Positions 20,441 through 31,935 of a stretch of 64,000 nucleotides of DNA are shown piece by piece. A program made the translations under genes and the position numbers. Location: NCBI GenBank assembly GCA_026874595.1, contig CM049307.1:73820643-73884642 (forward strand), in the 5' to 3' direction. Under the pieces are notes generated by a model that saw nothing but the letters and a program-made list of their open reading frames with translations, was not told where the DNA came from and searched no databases. This DNA is from Sipunculus nudus (lineage: Eukaryota; Annelida; Sipuncula; Golfingiida; Sipunculidae). How positions within the stretch are numbered: the stretch's first letter is position 1; each line of letters opens with the position of its first letter.

Positions 20441-21436
20441 GTTATTTAGTATTAATTGAGTGTAGCGAGATAAAGTGAAAAGACATTGTACTAAATTGGT
20501 GTTATATGCAAGAAAACGAAAGAGCGCTAGTCTTTTAAAGATCTTTAAAGTGTAAGCATTTTTGGGAGTTATCAGGAGGATGTTCCCAAGAACACTACCT
20601 GCACAAAAGGAGGAGGTTTTTAGAATTTAAGTGTTTCGGAAGATCAACATGGAGGTTTATTGATGAACGAATGTTGTACTGATGAACTTCAATGGCAAAA
20701 GGGAAATTCTTGATCAGATGAGAAGGGTCGGGTCCATTGATACGTTAATATGATAATATCGATAAATGTACAAGGATCATTAATCTGACAACAGGAATCT
20801 CCGACCAGGCTGAGGAGCCTACTGAGTCGTGTTGTCATGGCTACGTTGCTCTATGTTTGTTCATCCATTGTCATATTGGTTTCAAATTTTATAACTAAGC
20901 AATTGTTATCATAACAGTGGATGTGCAAGAGAAGGGGAAGAACCAAGCATAAATACTAAACTAACCGTTGCAAGCTTGACCATATATTTAAGCAAAGTTC
21001 CTGCTCGAGGCTGACCTTCATGCACTAACTGTTGCATGTACAAATTCAAAAACCTCCATTATACTTGAAAGAACACCGACAATAACAGTTGGTGGCACTG
21101 TCTATTGAATGAGGATGAAGGTATCCATACGACAAGAATGATATGTTATTATTAAGCCTTCCGAATTTCAGGTTTTATATGCAAGGGGAATAATCCCGAA
21201 GTCATAACCTGAGCGATTCTCTGAGGTTCTATAACAAGATTTCACCTTCATGCCATTGAAGAATCGGCGGGTTTCGAACATTCAGCCCCGAACCCCAACG
21301 CCAACAAGATATGGGCTTGAAACATCGTGATGAAGAGGATTGATAAATAAAGCCTTCATTGCATATCGATACTGCAAACAAAAAACTATAAAAAACACAA
21401 AAAGCTTTACAATCAACTATTTTGTTGCCTGACTTT
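20441..21436. other. Intergenic DNA
   Basis: No recognised gene. A TTGTCATGGCTACG-like stretch near 20838 resembles a degenerate RFX X-box; this is not strong enough to call. Confidence 0.45.
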
Positions 21437-21802
21437 GGGTGCTTTTCCATGTACGCGTTTTGCAAGCGTTTGCCGCGCGGCTGCCGCGCGGCGAAAATCC
21501 AGCCGGTTAAAAAGTCATGTGCTTTTTCCATGTATGCGATTGCCGCGCGGCAAACGCACGCGTCAGTTTTGGAATCCAGCAGTGCTGGATTTCTGCGTTT
21601 GCCGCGCGGCACACGCTTGGGAATTCCGCCTTAATGACGTCACTTGTGGGATTTCCCCGTACTCGTATGTTGAAGTTCGTTCAGCTGTGTCAGGAGGGCA
21701 TGCCAATGCATACAAAACGCTCACATGGAAAAGGACTGGCCGCGCGGCACACGCATGCGTTTGACGCGCGGCAGTTTCTGCCGCGCACATGGAAAAGCAC
21801 CC
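21437..21802. mobile_element. CpG-rich MITE with GCCGCGCGGC palindromes
   Basis: A perfect 16-bp inverted repeat GGGTGCTTTTCCATGT bounds a 366-bp element flanked by TTT on both sides (a possible 3-bp duplication). The interior repeats TTGCCGCGCGGC at least five times in both arms, and carries a CRE palindrome TGACGTCA at 21635-21642. Overlapping open frames on both strands reflect the GC-rich palindromes and look like shadows. A single related TTTTCCATGCATGCGCG motif lies outside, near 21929. Confidence 0.8.
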
Positions 21803-22307
21803 TTTCATTTCAACATAAGAAAAAGGTAAAATGATTCAACTTCGTGCTAATGTTATTTATCTTTTTCATTAGGATGAGCTGACTTGTGTAATTTGGTATT
21901 CCTTGCCTCCTCAGGACAGTATTATGGCTTTTCCATGCATGCGCGATTACGTTGTCTTCTTTGTTGGAGAGATATAGTAAATGTGCAGCAAACAATGATG
22001 GAACTATAAGTCATATGAAAATGTATCTGCCCACCGATACAAAATCTGCAGAATAATTTAAAAACGACAAAGCTGCTTTGCAGGAAAAGTGTATTGTCTT
22101 CACAATACAAAACAACACCTCAGAAAAGAATTTGATTCTAAAATGACAGTGCAATATTAAATTTACCTGCGAAAGTACATTGAGGGATTAATAACTTTAC
22201 AGAAACCCAAATGGCAATCAGAAACGATACAATAACCCTTACTTGATTACTGGGATCTGATATGAGTTTTAAATTTACAGTTAACAAAATATACATATCA
22301 TAATAAT
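21803..22307. other. Intergenic DNA
   Basis: AT-rich, no recognised feature apart from the MITE-like motif near 21929. Confidence 0.45.
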
Positions 22308-22400
22308 TGTGAGTTTGAGTTGTGAGGCACAGGACTCAAAGCCGATAGCCCGTGAACTCAAATCTCAGTCGAGGAGTAAGCGCTATGTATCACTCACAAA
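22308..22400 (+). mobile_element. tRNA-derived SINE fragment, copy 2
   Basis: This resembles the copy at 11155-11468: GGCACAGGACTCAAAGCCG, then a B-box-like GAACTCAAATCTCAG, then GTATCACTCACAAACGAG. The middle of the body is missing, so it is an internally deleted copy in the opposite orientation. Confidence 0.5.
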
Positions 22401-22401
22401 C

Positions 22402-22561
22402 GAGCAAAGTTGGGTCTAAAAAGTAATTGTATTTGAAGTAACTGTAATTACAATTACTTTTCAAGTTATTTTATTTGTAATCGATTACATTTCTTTATCC
22501 CAGAGAGTAATTGTAATTGTAATCGATTGCTTTTGAAAAAAAAAATTGTTTGAACTATTAC
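22402..22561. mobile_element. Fragment of a TTGGGTC-type hAT-like element
   Basis: It begins CAAAGTTGGGTC and continues with GTAATTGTAATT/AATTACAATTAC repeats of 6-bp period and ATCGATTAC segments. A second patch with GTAATTGTAATTG at 24357-24420 may be the far end. I found no clear matching terminus or target duplication. Confidence 0.4.
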
Positions 22562-23454
22562 TTTTCAATAACTTTTGGGTATATTTGTATCATAAGAATA
22601 ATTCCATCAAACTGTCAAATTAATTGAAGCGTATCTGGTTATGAACCGAATTCCTCCGGTTGTTCCTCAGATACCTCAAAGGCACACATGCATTAAAAAA
22701 TATGTTTATTTTCTCAGGCTACTAGTCATTTTGACTGAATAAAAAAGGTTACCATAAAAGCCATCCCGATGTAAAGACTTCAGCTGACCCCCGGTTATCT
22801 GAAATCCTTTTTAGTTATTCCTTGGGTAGTTTGAAACTTATTTCAGGTTCCCCCAACCCACCCACTGGTTAAATAACCATCTTGCTGATTTAATTTAATG
22901 CTAAGTTTCAGTGCTTTTAACAAATGATATATTATTTCAATTAACCCCATGAGAGACACAAGATTTAAAAGATGGAATCACTCTAAAAATGGTTGCATAT
23001 TGTTAACAATATTATAAAATATATTTGTATAGACTCGTACACTTCACCAAATCGCAAGACGAATAATTTGCAAACAAAAGATATACAAAGATTCAAACTT
23101 ATTTGGTAAATCAAGAAGAAGTCTATGAATTTTATGTAAATTAATTTAAAGAAATAGCTTTTTGAAAGGGTAATTCAAAATCGTAGGGGGTGATATGAAG
23201 TCCATTTCAAGATGACCTGGGATGGGACAAATGTAAGATCAATTTAAGATCCCCCCTCTTCATCTGCAGAGGAGGGTAACCTGAAATCAGAAATAATATA
23301 AAAACACCGGTACATGTGCTCACCGTCTTATACTTTGACATAGTTCCATGTGCGAGTACACATAGTAAATGTGTGTCTGTTTACTATACAACAAAACCAG
23401 AGGTGTGTTCTTGCCAAAACACGTAGCAACATGAAAGAAGAAACACATAAGAAA
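22562..23454. other. Intergenic DNA
   Basis: AT-rich; no gene recognised. Confidence 0.45.
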
Positions 23455-23638
23455 AACTGGTTTGAAAAGTTTTGACTTGTGAAGTTGCGTGGTACAGCCA
23501 CAAGGCAGAGCGCACTTTATATATGTTATGCTCACTGAACGCGACCGGTGCAAGTTTATTTCATTCATGTACAGGAGTAAACAGAACGTACATGGGGCAG
23601 ATACCATTATATTTTAAGGATAAAACACCATACGTCAT
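23455..23638 (+). repeat. Dispersed repeat family A, copy 2
   Basis: It shares TTGACTTGTGAAGTTG, then GTACAGCCA-AGG, GCGACC.., and ATACCATTATATTTTAAGG with 53010-53190. Confidence 0.5.

Positions 23639-23690
<52 letters not shown>
23639..23690. repeat. (TA)n microsatellite
   Basis: About 25 TA dinucleotides directly after family A copy 2. Confidence 0.9.
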
Positions 23691-23692
<2 letters not shown>

Positions 23693-24990
23693 TGCCCGGT
23701 ATGTGAATAGGTCTCTTTAATTTTAACTCTACATTTGCAAGAAATACTACGTCTAAGTCGCCGTTCGCTGGTTTGTTTGTAACTTTTTTTTAAGCGAAGG
23801 AAAGGTTTTCATGATGTATGTAAGTTTAAGATAACACTTAAGAGACAATCAAGTAATCTTTGGATATAATCTTGATCACAATAATGTTTTCTTTGAAGGA
23901 TTCTTTACCATAGAGCAATCGAGACCATTATCATTTACAAGTGTATCAGATGAAACTTTATGATGGGGTGTACGTAATAAAGGATGTAAGTTGACACTGT
24001 CGGCAGTAACTGTAAATTGCACATGATTAGACCCGCCATTATTCTGGTTGACAAAGTGACCTGTGATTCAACCATAGAATCAGAATTGTGATACACATTT
24101 GTCTTGGCTTTTTATGCATTTTTAGTGCTTATGAACCACATATAAAAATGTGATTAGGATCTTCAACAGGTAATATTCCGGATTTGCTGTATCCAAAAGC
24201 TTACCAGTTAAATTCAAATAATAAGGATTGAATTAATTTATTTAATTTATTGAGATTGTCAAAAAACTGTTAAGAGCTCAAACCAATATCTAACCCAGTT
24301 GATGTTATTGTAATGTGGTAAATGGTCCTTAAACACAAAAGTACAATGCATTTGCAAAAGTAATTGTAATTGTAAATGATTACTTTTTGGAAAACACAGA
24401 AGTAGTTGTAACTGTAGAGTGCGTCTTTTTTAGTGTGTAGGTGTGTGGGGGGAGGGGTTCTCGGTACCATGCGGATGATTACACATCAAGGACACCCGAA
24501 TGGGCTGTAGACACCAGGTATGAGTGACACCAGGATATGCTGCCGAAGAGGAAGGTAGTCCTCAAATTGAAATCGAGATATGTATAGATTCACAATCTAA
24601 GGTTAAGAATTTAGATATATCAGAATTGAAATGGAATTAGAAAAAAGTAGGTACCTCCAACAAACAGATACAAATTAACAATTATGAAAAGATTGTGAGT
24701 TGATGGAGAAGCTTTGATGCATTTCCCTTTTGTTATATAATAGGTATTGTTAATAAACATAATGACGATAGCAATTTTCATACATGTTTAAATGCTCTCA
24801 GAATGTACATAATTCAAATGCCAGAATGTACATTATGCAAATGTGAACTACCTGTCACTTGTAAACAACCTGCTGGGCTTCTTATTGTAGTAATCAGTAA
24901 AATCAAATGCAATAAAGCCAAAACATATTATATGAGAATATTATATGTTTTGTGGTATTTTGATATCTGAATTGAAATGCATCGACTCTT
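23691..24990. other. Intergenic DNA
   Basis: AT-rich, with the GTAATTG-rich patch at 24357-24420 noted above. No gene recognised. Confidence 0.45.
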
Positions 24991-24999
24991 ACCATAAAC

Positions 25000-25620
25000 A
25001 CACACGTGCGTGTATACTTATTGCCAATATACGACGGCAGTTATGGCTTAGAGGGCTGCAACATCCAGAGTTCAATAAAGTCATTGCTAGTTTCTTTTTT
25101 GCATCACAGCTTGTTGACGTCAATGTCTTCATCTCGTTAATAAACGCAAGTATCAGATTATTAGGCAATTAAGATATGAGGATTAGCCGGTCCGTCTCTG
25201 GGATTAGTGAATCGCTCGGAATGTAAAAGGACGATAAACCGTTATGTTGTATATTTGTTGAAATAAATCTAAACCCTAACCCAGTAATCCTTGACAATGC
25301 GAAGCGTCCACATCAGTTCTCATTAGCGTAACTAGCAACCTTTTAGCATTGTAAAGGCTTATACCAGTTCAGTCTGGACGATGATGCATCGGGCTGACTG
25401 TGTTTAAATTATCCGTTTGACAAGTCGAAGCAAATAGCTGTCCCTAATCAAGGTGCCCGCTGATTATGTGGGTGGCCGAGGGTAATCTTTAAACATTTAT
25501 TGTTATCACCAGGAGCCTAACAGAGTCCAACTCCGATGATAGATGCACAGAATAATAAAAAAGCGCTCTCCATTAAAAAAGGAGGGTTAGGAGCATCTTG
25601 TCGGAAAGGTTTGGCATTAA
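25000..25620. promoter_or_regulatory. Possible regulatory island 1
   Basis: A non-repetitive stretch with more balanced base composition than its neighbours. It has a CRE palindrome TGACGTCA (25115-25122) and homeodomain-like ATTA/TAAT cores. It is not coding in any frame. That it is a conserved non-coding element is an impression only. Confidence 0.25.
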
Positions 25621-26609
25621 TCTAGAAACAATTGTACGCTCTGGGAAAATGAAGGCTGCATGTGATGGCGGTTGAGTGAGAGAGGGATCTTTTAATACTA
25701 ATATTTATGGTATTACTAACCACCTGCTCGTTGATGAGAGTATTTGCGGTATTATACTCCAGCTGCTCTTTAGAAATGGTGACTCCAATATGAGAATCAC
25801 AGAAGCACACGATGAAAGCTCAAAACAGAAGAAGTTGAAAGTGCGACGTTGATGGATGTTCTCAGAAGCACCTGAAGAAAATATTTCTAATCTACAAATG
25901 TTTTACGTACCTTCTGAGTTCCATGGCGACCGAGGTATATTTTATGTAAGCTATCAAATGCGGAATTAGAAAACAAAAACTCCCATTAGTATTATAAATC
26001 CTGTAGGAATTAAATGCCTGAATACTTACTAGAGAGGGTATAGGAGCTTTGATTAAAGACGTTGAGGACAACGTTCTTATAGCGTGATGCATTACTCACA
26101 GGAATTGCGCCAAAATGAATTATAGATTGCACGACAGATACATAAAAGAATTGAGAAGCACAGCTGATTGATGCAGCAAATCTACAAATAATTAAAACAA
26201 AACCACCAACAGAAGATTAATCACCGCTCCAAGGTATTTTCTTGAGTGCGTTTCCATTTTGAGTGAATTGTACTTTCCCCAAAACATTTTTATTTAGTTG
26301 TTCTCGCTCATCTATCCACATGTTAATGAATACATTCTTGAAAAAAAATTGCATGAGAACGAATTCGTCATACATAACAGAAATGAAGGAAACTAATGAC
26401 AGTGTTTGCAATGGGGACTTTTGTTGTTAGTTCTCACAGAAATATCAAACATTTGCTTCTATCTGGAACCTCACAGAGTTTCTTTTTATGATGAATGGTT
26501 CTGTTAAGAACCTTGCCAGAGATATTTAGAAGAATCATGAATTGTTGACAGTGGATGATTGGGGAATCTTTAAGGTTCTAGCTAGAACTTCTGGGTTATG
26601 ATTTTACAG
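25621..26609. other. Intergenic DNA
   Basis: AT-rich; nothing recognised. Confidence 0.45.
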
Positions 26610-26740
26610 GACGTTGATTTATGACTATGAGAGTCGGTTGTAGTATCCAGTCCAAGGTCTGTGTCCATCGGTTTCCTCCACCTCTTCAAACTACATGCCA
26701 TCATATCAGCTATAAAGATTACCTTGCCTAAGATTATAAT
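26610..26740 (+). repeat. Dispersed repeat family B, copy 2
   Basis: It has the same motif order as 890-1035: GACTATGAGAGTCGGTTGTAGTA, TCCAAGGTCTGTG, then GGTTTCCTCCACC. Confidence 0.45.
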
Positions 26741-27139
26741 AACTATTTTTACTTTCAACGTTGTTTTTTTAGTAAATCGTATCATTTGTGCGTGTCTCAT
26801 TACGTATTCCGCATACCACGGGGTAAGTAAATGGTTGTAAGTAAAATAACTGGAGCGAAAGTTAACAATTCTTATATATGCATATACCATATACTGCTCT
26901 AAGAAACGCGGCATAATAGCAAACGCTTGGACTACTTTCTATCTCAGAATACTTCTTTTCATAATTATTTTAGATGTGAAATCTTTTCATACGTCTTATT
27001 CATTTTCAAGGTAGAGATTCGTCACTTTTTAGGCTCATGACGTTATTAACTTGATAAGACTGAAAGATGTGTTTCGTCAGATCTTTTGCTCATGTAATAT
27101 ATCGAGCAAGAATATTTTTTACAGCGGCCAATCTTCCTT

Positions 27140-27140
<1 letters not shown>

Positions 27141-27196
<56 letters not shown>
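27141..27196. repeat. (TA)n microsatellite
   Basis: About 27 TA dinucleotides. Confidence 0.9.
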
Positions 27197-27198
<2 letters not shown>

Positions 27199-27199
27199 T

Positions 27200-28900
27200 A
27201 CTCAATCCAAGATCCCAGGTCATGGTATCAACCGTAAAAGCTGGTTCTTATATGGTGTATCGTCAGGTTTGTATCATTGCAAGTAATATCTACATATTGA
27301 TTTATGCAGCCGAAGGAACTGAAAAAAAGCATGTTGTAATATTAAAAGTATAAGAATAAGGCTAAGATTCCTCAGTACGGAATGTGGCATGGGGAAGGTA
27401 TGATTCGGATAAAATCGGTATTGACTAAATAAAAAAGGTGAGATTCTTTATGCGCGGAACAGGTATTCGGAATGCGTATTCGGCAAAACCAATCGCTATA
27501 TGTAGCGATTTCTGAGGCTTCCGCGTGGTATCCAGAGGTAACTCAGGAAAAATGCATGCTGCCCTGCCCGTGCAAATGAAATTTCATGAGGAATCTTTGC
27601 ATAAGGGAAAACCTAAAACGTACACGAGACTTACAAGAGTGAATGGTAACAGCACAGATTATAATCACAGCAGTCGCTTGCTACAATTCATCTCATATCG
27701 TGTATTATCAAAACTCATAACAGGAAGCATAAAAAAAACAGTTTCACGGTTGCGATTAACACAACAAAACCTCCAGGATTGAATCAATCAGGATTTCTGT
27801 AATCATCTTTTTCTTAGCAGTTCACTATTAAATCCGTAAGAAAACTAGAAAGAAATAGGACGGTAAATCACTTATATAAAGAAAATGCGGTGGTAAACTG
27901 CTCATTTAATAAGATAAAGGAACATTATTTCCTAAGCAGACTTCGTGCCGAGGAAATCAGAAATTAGTCTCTTGGTAACGAGATTAACTCCGGATTTAGA
28001 AAGATAAACTTTCAAAGTTTTAATTGTACCCATAAAAGTTTACTGAAAGTGTAGGTATAACTTAACCAGTTTATGTATTCTTAAAGATGCTCACTTACTT
28101 TGCAGTTACTCGAAAATCTTGATCAAGTCTAGGACAAGGTTTCCAAATGAAGATTTAAAACGTTTCCCTCGGGCTAGAATTTAGAGAAATGAATCAATCC
28201 CGTTGTCTTGCCTTTTTTCCCCACTAAGAGAAGAGAAACGTTTTTTCTACTGTGTCAAAAGTTTAGTTGGTCGAAATATTAAATATCTTTTAAACAGTGT
28301 CTATGTGATTATAATATATATATACAATTAATGCAATGTATTATCAAATAGTCAAATTCATACAAGCAAATATGAGTCTGGTCTTATTTACCGTTAAACG
28401 TTTAATACATGGTGATTGTCCCTAGCAAGTAAACAAACATTTGCGGTTGCTTCGATCTGTTTGGTGGAACATGATGCAATTCGATATATAAAAAGTAAGA
28501 CATTTTCATCAAACAGAACACATTTTTTTTTCACAGAATCACAAGAGTCATGGATGCAGCTTCCACTGCCCATTTAACAACTGTTAAAATATGTGACAAT
28601 CTGACGCATCTGCACTTGATTAGCTGCAACGGCACGTGGTGATCTATCACACTATAACTTATAACCCCTCATTATATTCCTGTAAATAGTTTTATTCTGC
28701 AAAGTTTCAATTGGTTGTGTCGTTACTGTGATAGTATTGTTTTAAAAAATACATTAAGCATGAGAGGCACAGTCTGTATAGTGTGGGTGACCTTTGATAT
28801 GTTGCTTGCCTTGAGCTTATAGGGATGCCTGCTATGACTTCCATATGACTGTTTTTTTTTTCTGTTTATCATAGTGGATAAATTATATATAAATATATAT
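27200..28900. other. Intergenic DNA
   Basis: AT-rich; no gene, RNA gene or element ends recognised. The last 30 bp before the LTR-like copy are TA-rich. Confidence 0.45.
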
Positions 28901-29759
28901 AGTTACGGAACCTAATATCAACAGAACACGTAGTCGTCACGAACATAAATGTTGTAATGGAGAAAAAACAAATCAGATTATCTAACATTAGGCAGCGTGA
29001 AATGTCTAGGGGAATGAATAAAGAAGTCAGTGGTTTTTTGTTAACAAATAATTATAATTTATTCTTAAAACAATCCAAACATTACAATACACTAAATCAA
29101 TACAATTATACAGTATAACAACAGTACAACAGCAAATCAATACAAGTATATAAATAAAGTATACAGTACCTGGATACCACCACTGTCACGGCGACAACAA
29201 GTCCTTTATAACGTAAAACCCAGATGAACAGTTCACATAAATCTTCTCAGAAAATAACAGTCTAGTTTATTCACAAAATCAATCCGTTGTAATCCCAAAG
29301 TAAAGTCCTTGTTATAATCCCGAAAGCAAACTGAAGACTATATAAGATCTGTCACAAATTTAGAAGAAAATCTATAACTGCCGCACTTATCGGAAAAGGT
29401 CCACAACTGACTTACACGCTTCTGTGTCCGCTGGAATATTTCTCTCCTCTCCCTCGGCTCTAAAACACAGCCCCTTATTTATAACTTCTCACCCCAAGCC
29501 GAGAACTTTCCATTTCTCGAACAATCCAAAGAACCCAATAGTACACACGTTACAGGAAACATCTAGAACAAGAATGCTGTGGTTCTACATGTCAGGGTTT
29601 ACACGTGAGCCGGCCCGGCTCGGCCAGGCGAGAAAGCCCCAGACCAGCATGACCGCTGTGTACACGTCAGACCCCACGCGTGGGCCGGGCTATGCCGTCA
29701 TAGCAACGGCCAATGCTAGCGCTGCACAAACACATACAATAAAAGAGACATCTGTAAAA
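28901..29759 (-). mobile_element. LTR-like repeat (solo LTR), copy 2
   Basis: It is collinear with copy 1. It has the GGAACCTAATATCAACAGA end with the CACGTA...CACGAACATAAAT stretch that copy 1 lacks, the CCTTATTTATAACTTCTC box and the GCCCGGCTCGGCCAGG block. Both termini carry single-base changes (AGTTAC, GTAAAA). The CDS-like frame 29424-29807 is a shadow. No internal retroelement genes flank it. Confidence 0.6.
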
Positions 29760-30240
29760 ATTCTAACATTAATGTTAGTAACTTGCACTCAGTCAACAAT
29801 AATATAATTGTGTGTGTTGTTGAAATATAATATGAACATTCTCCCTACCGCAATACATATATCATTGATCACTATAATGTTGCTATCAGGCACCATTTGT
29901 ATATACATGTACATCTTAACATTATTTGTCTTCAAACTTCCTTCCCAAATTTGATAAACTCATCCGAGTGTTGGAACTTGGAGGTCGGATGACTGTACTA
30001 AACCTCGAAAACCACAAGTTGGATGTCTGAAGAGGGTACCGCTAGTCATATTGAAAGCAGGAATGAACGGAAAATATGATTGAATACCAAACGGAAACTC
30101 AGTATTTTATCTTTAATTGTACATTCAGAAGTTCAAAACAGCTGATGATATATTGCATAGCGGATGGCCTTGTGCGTGCGAGCCTAAATATGCAAAGTTC
30201 ATCGGTGACCAACGAGGTTGCGGGTAGGCGTTCCGGGTTC
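29760..30240. other. Intergenic DNA
   Basis: Nothing recognised apart from the short stretch AACCTCGAAAACCACAA near 30001, echoed loosely near 30704. Confidence 0.4.
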
Positions 30241-30242
30241 TC

Positions 30243-30294
<52 letters not shown>

Positions 30295-30303
30295 CAGAGA
30301 GAG
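30243..30303. repeat. (GA)n and (GAGACA)n microsatellite
   Basis: About 15 GA units followed by four GACAGA units. Confidence 0.9.
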
Positions 30304-30304
30304 T

Positions 30305-31935
30305 TGAATGCAAGAGTGTTATTTACGTCTTGTGACGTGATTGTGATAAGCAGTTATGTTTTGTGTTGGTTCCTTAAAAGCACTCATATAGTGTTTCCAA
30401 CAGGACTAAATTGAATCACATTTTTATCTAAATAAAGTATTCACTATATCTTACAATAGTCTCATTTACAATAAGTTAATTTTTTATTAGATGAATTTAT
30501 TTATACGGGGATTAATATTTCAATTGCACATGGGATTTAAGTGCGTTAATTCGGAAATACACGTATTATACTCGCGTGTATTCTTGTAAGACAGTTAATT
30601 GCCGCGTTGCCACGTGAAGATCTTTTTGACTTGTTCGTGTTTTATTGTTAGATGAGTGATATTGCTTCCATGCATGCTTCAGGCCAATGATAAGGAAGTG
30701 ATACCCGAGAACCACAAATTGAACTAGTAAATGGCCGGCGCATGATAACTACTACATCTGTGTCGTGTAAAAGTATTTACTTGTCGGCACATTGTCTGTT
30801 TTATCTGTGTGGTGTAGAATTACTCTGGGATACATTGAATACTAAGGCTGATCCTGCAGAAAGGTGGCAGTCAATTACCTCAACAGGACTATCATTGGAA
30901 TCGAATAGATTTAACGTTCATGTCCTCCTTATTGAACTATTGCACGACCTGAAAGGAGAAGGGAGCCAGACTACAAATCTTGCATATTATTATCACTAGC
31001 TTGTCCTACCAGTACATTATTTTGCAGTTGAAGACCATTTTAGTTTAATCCTAAATAAAACAGATGACACTATAATATAATGAAAACTGTTAAAACTATT
31101 TTAGGGAATACATTCTTTGCCTAATTTCAGACCAAAGACGTGCATATCTGATCCATGCCACAAAGTAGTTCCATGACAAAAGTTCAATTATAATACAGAT
31201 TTGTTAAAAGTGGGTGTTATTTGTTTGATGCTCTTAAAACATGTTTTTTTAATACAATTTGAAGTCGGTCCATCTTGACCTAACGGAAGGAGAACTAGAA
31301 TAAAGATTAACTAAGTACAAACATTCAGTGCCGGTTGTACAAATAATGAAAAAGTAAGCGTAATATAGATAAACGAGTGAACGTAAAGATTATTCAAGGT
31401 AGCCATAGGCTAAAGTGTGGAAATTGGCAAGCTACTATACATGACTGCTGAGGAAACCATTTAGGGTAATTTGTAAAACACTCGTTCTCGTTTAATTTCA
31501 TTCAGAGAAATAAATCAGTGAATCTGCTGCAAACTGTAATTTATACATGCTATGTTCGCGATATGACCAGTGACACTTATTACAGATGCAAAGGGAGCGG
31601 GATTAAAAACAGTAGAGGACATTGGCCAAATGTGACCTTGACTCTTAGGGGCAGGACTGTTTAAAGTGTGATCAAAGATAATCGTTATTGGGAATTCGTA
31701 TCTTGCACACGGATACTGTTAGGACAATCACCTTAAAACTATTTCTCACATGCCAAAAGGAGTTCATGCAATCTGAATATGAGAAAAGCTTAGTCCGTGA
31801 CGTGACTGTTTTGTAAAACTGACTGTGATTCTTAATGGTATTTCTCCTGGGTCTGTCAGAGAAAGTGTGGTGGAACCAACGAAAAGGAACGCACACTCTT
31901 CATCTGAGATGTAGTTGAGTTCACACCATCCGAGT
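30305..31935. other. Intergenic DNA
   Basis: No gene recognised over 1.6 kb before the minisatellite. Confidence 0.45.

Noticed and set aside
20830-20850. RFX X-box (GTTGTCATGGCTAC)
   Set aside because: It deviates at least twice from the GTTGCCATGGCAAC consensus and stands alone with no target gene start nearby.
21229-21834. Overlapping Arg/Ala-rich ORFs on both strands
   Set aside because: They are produced by the GCCGCGCGGC palindromes of the CpG-rich MITE.
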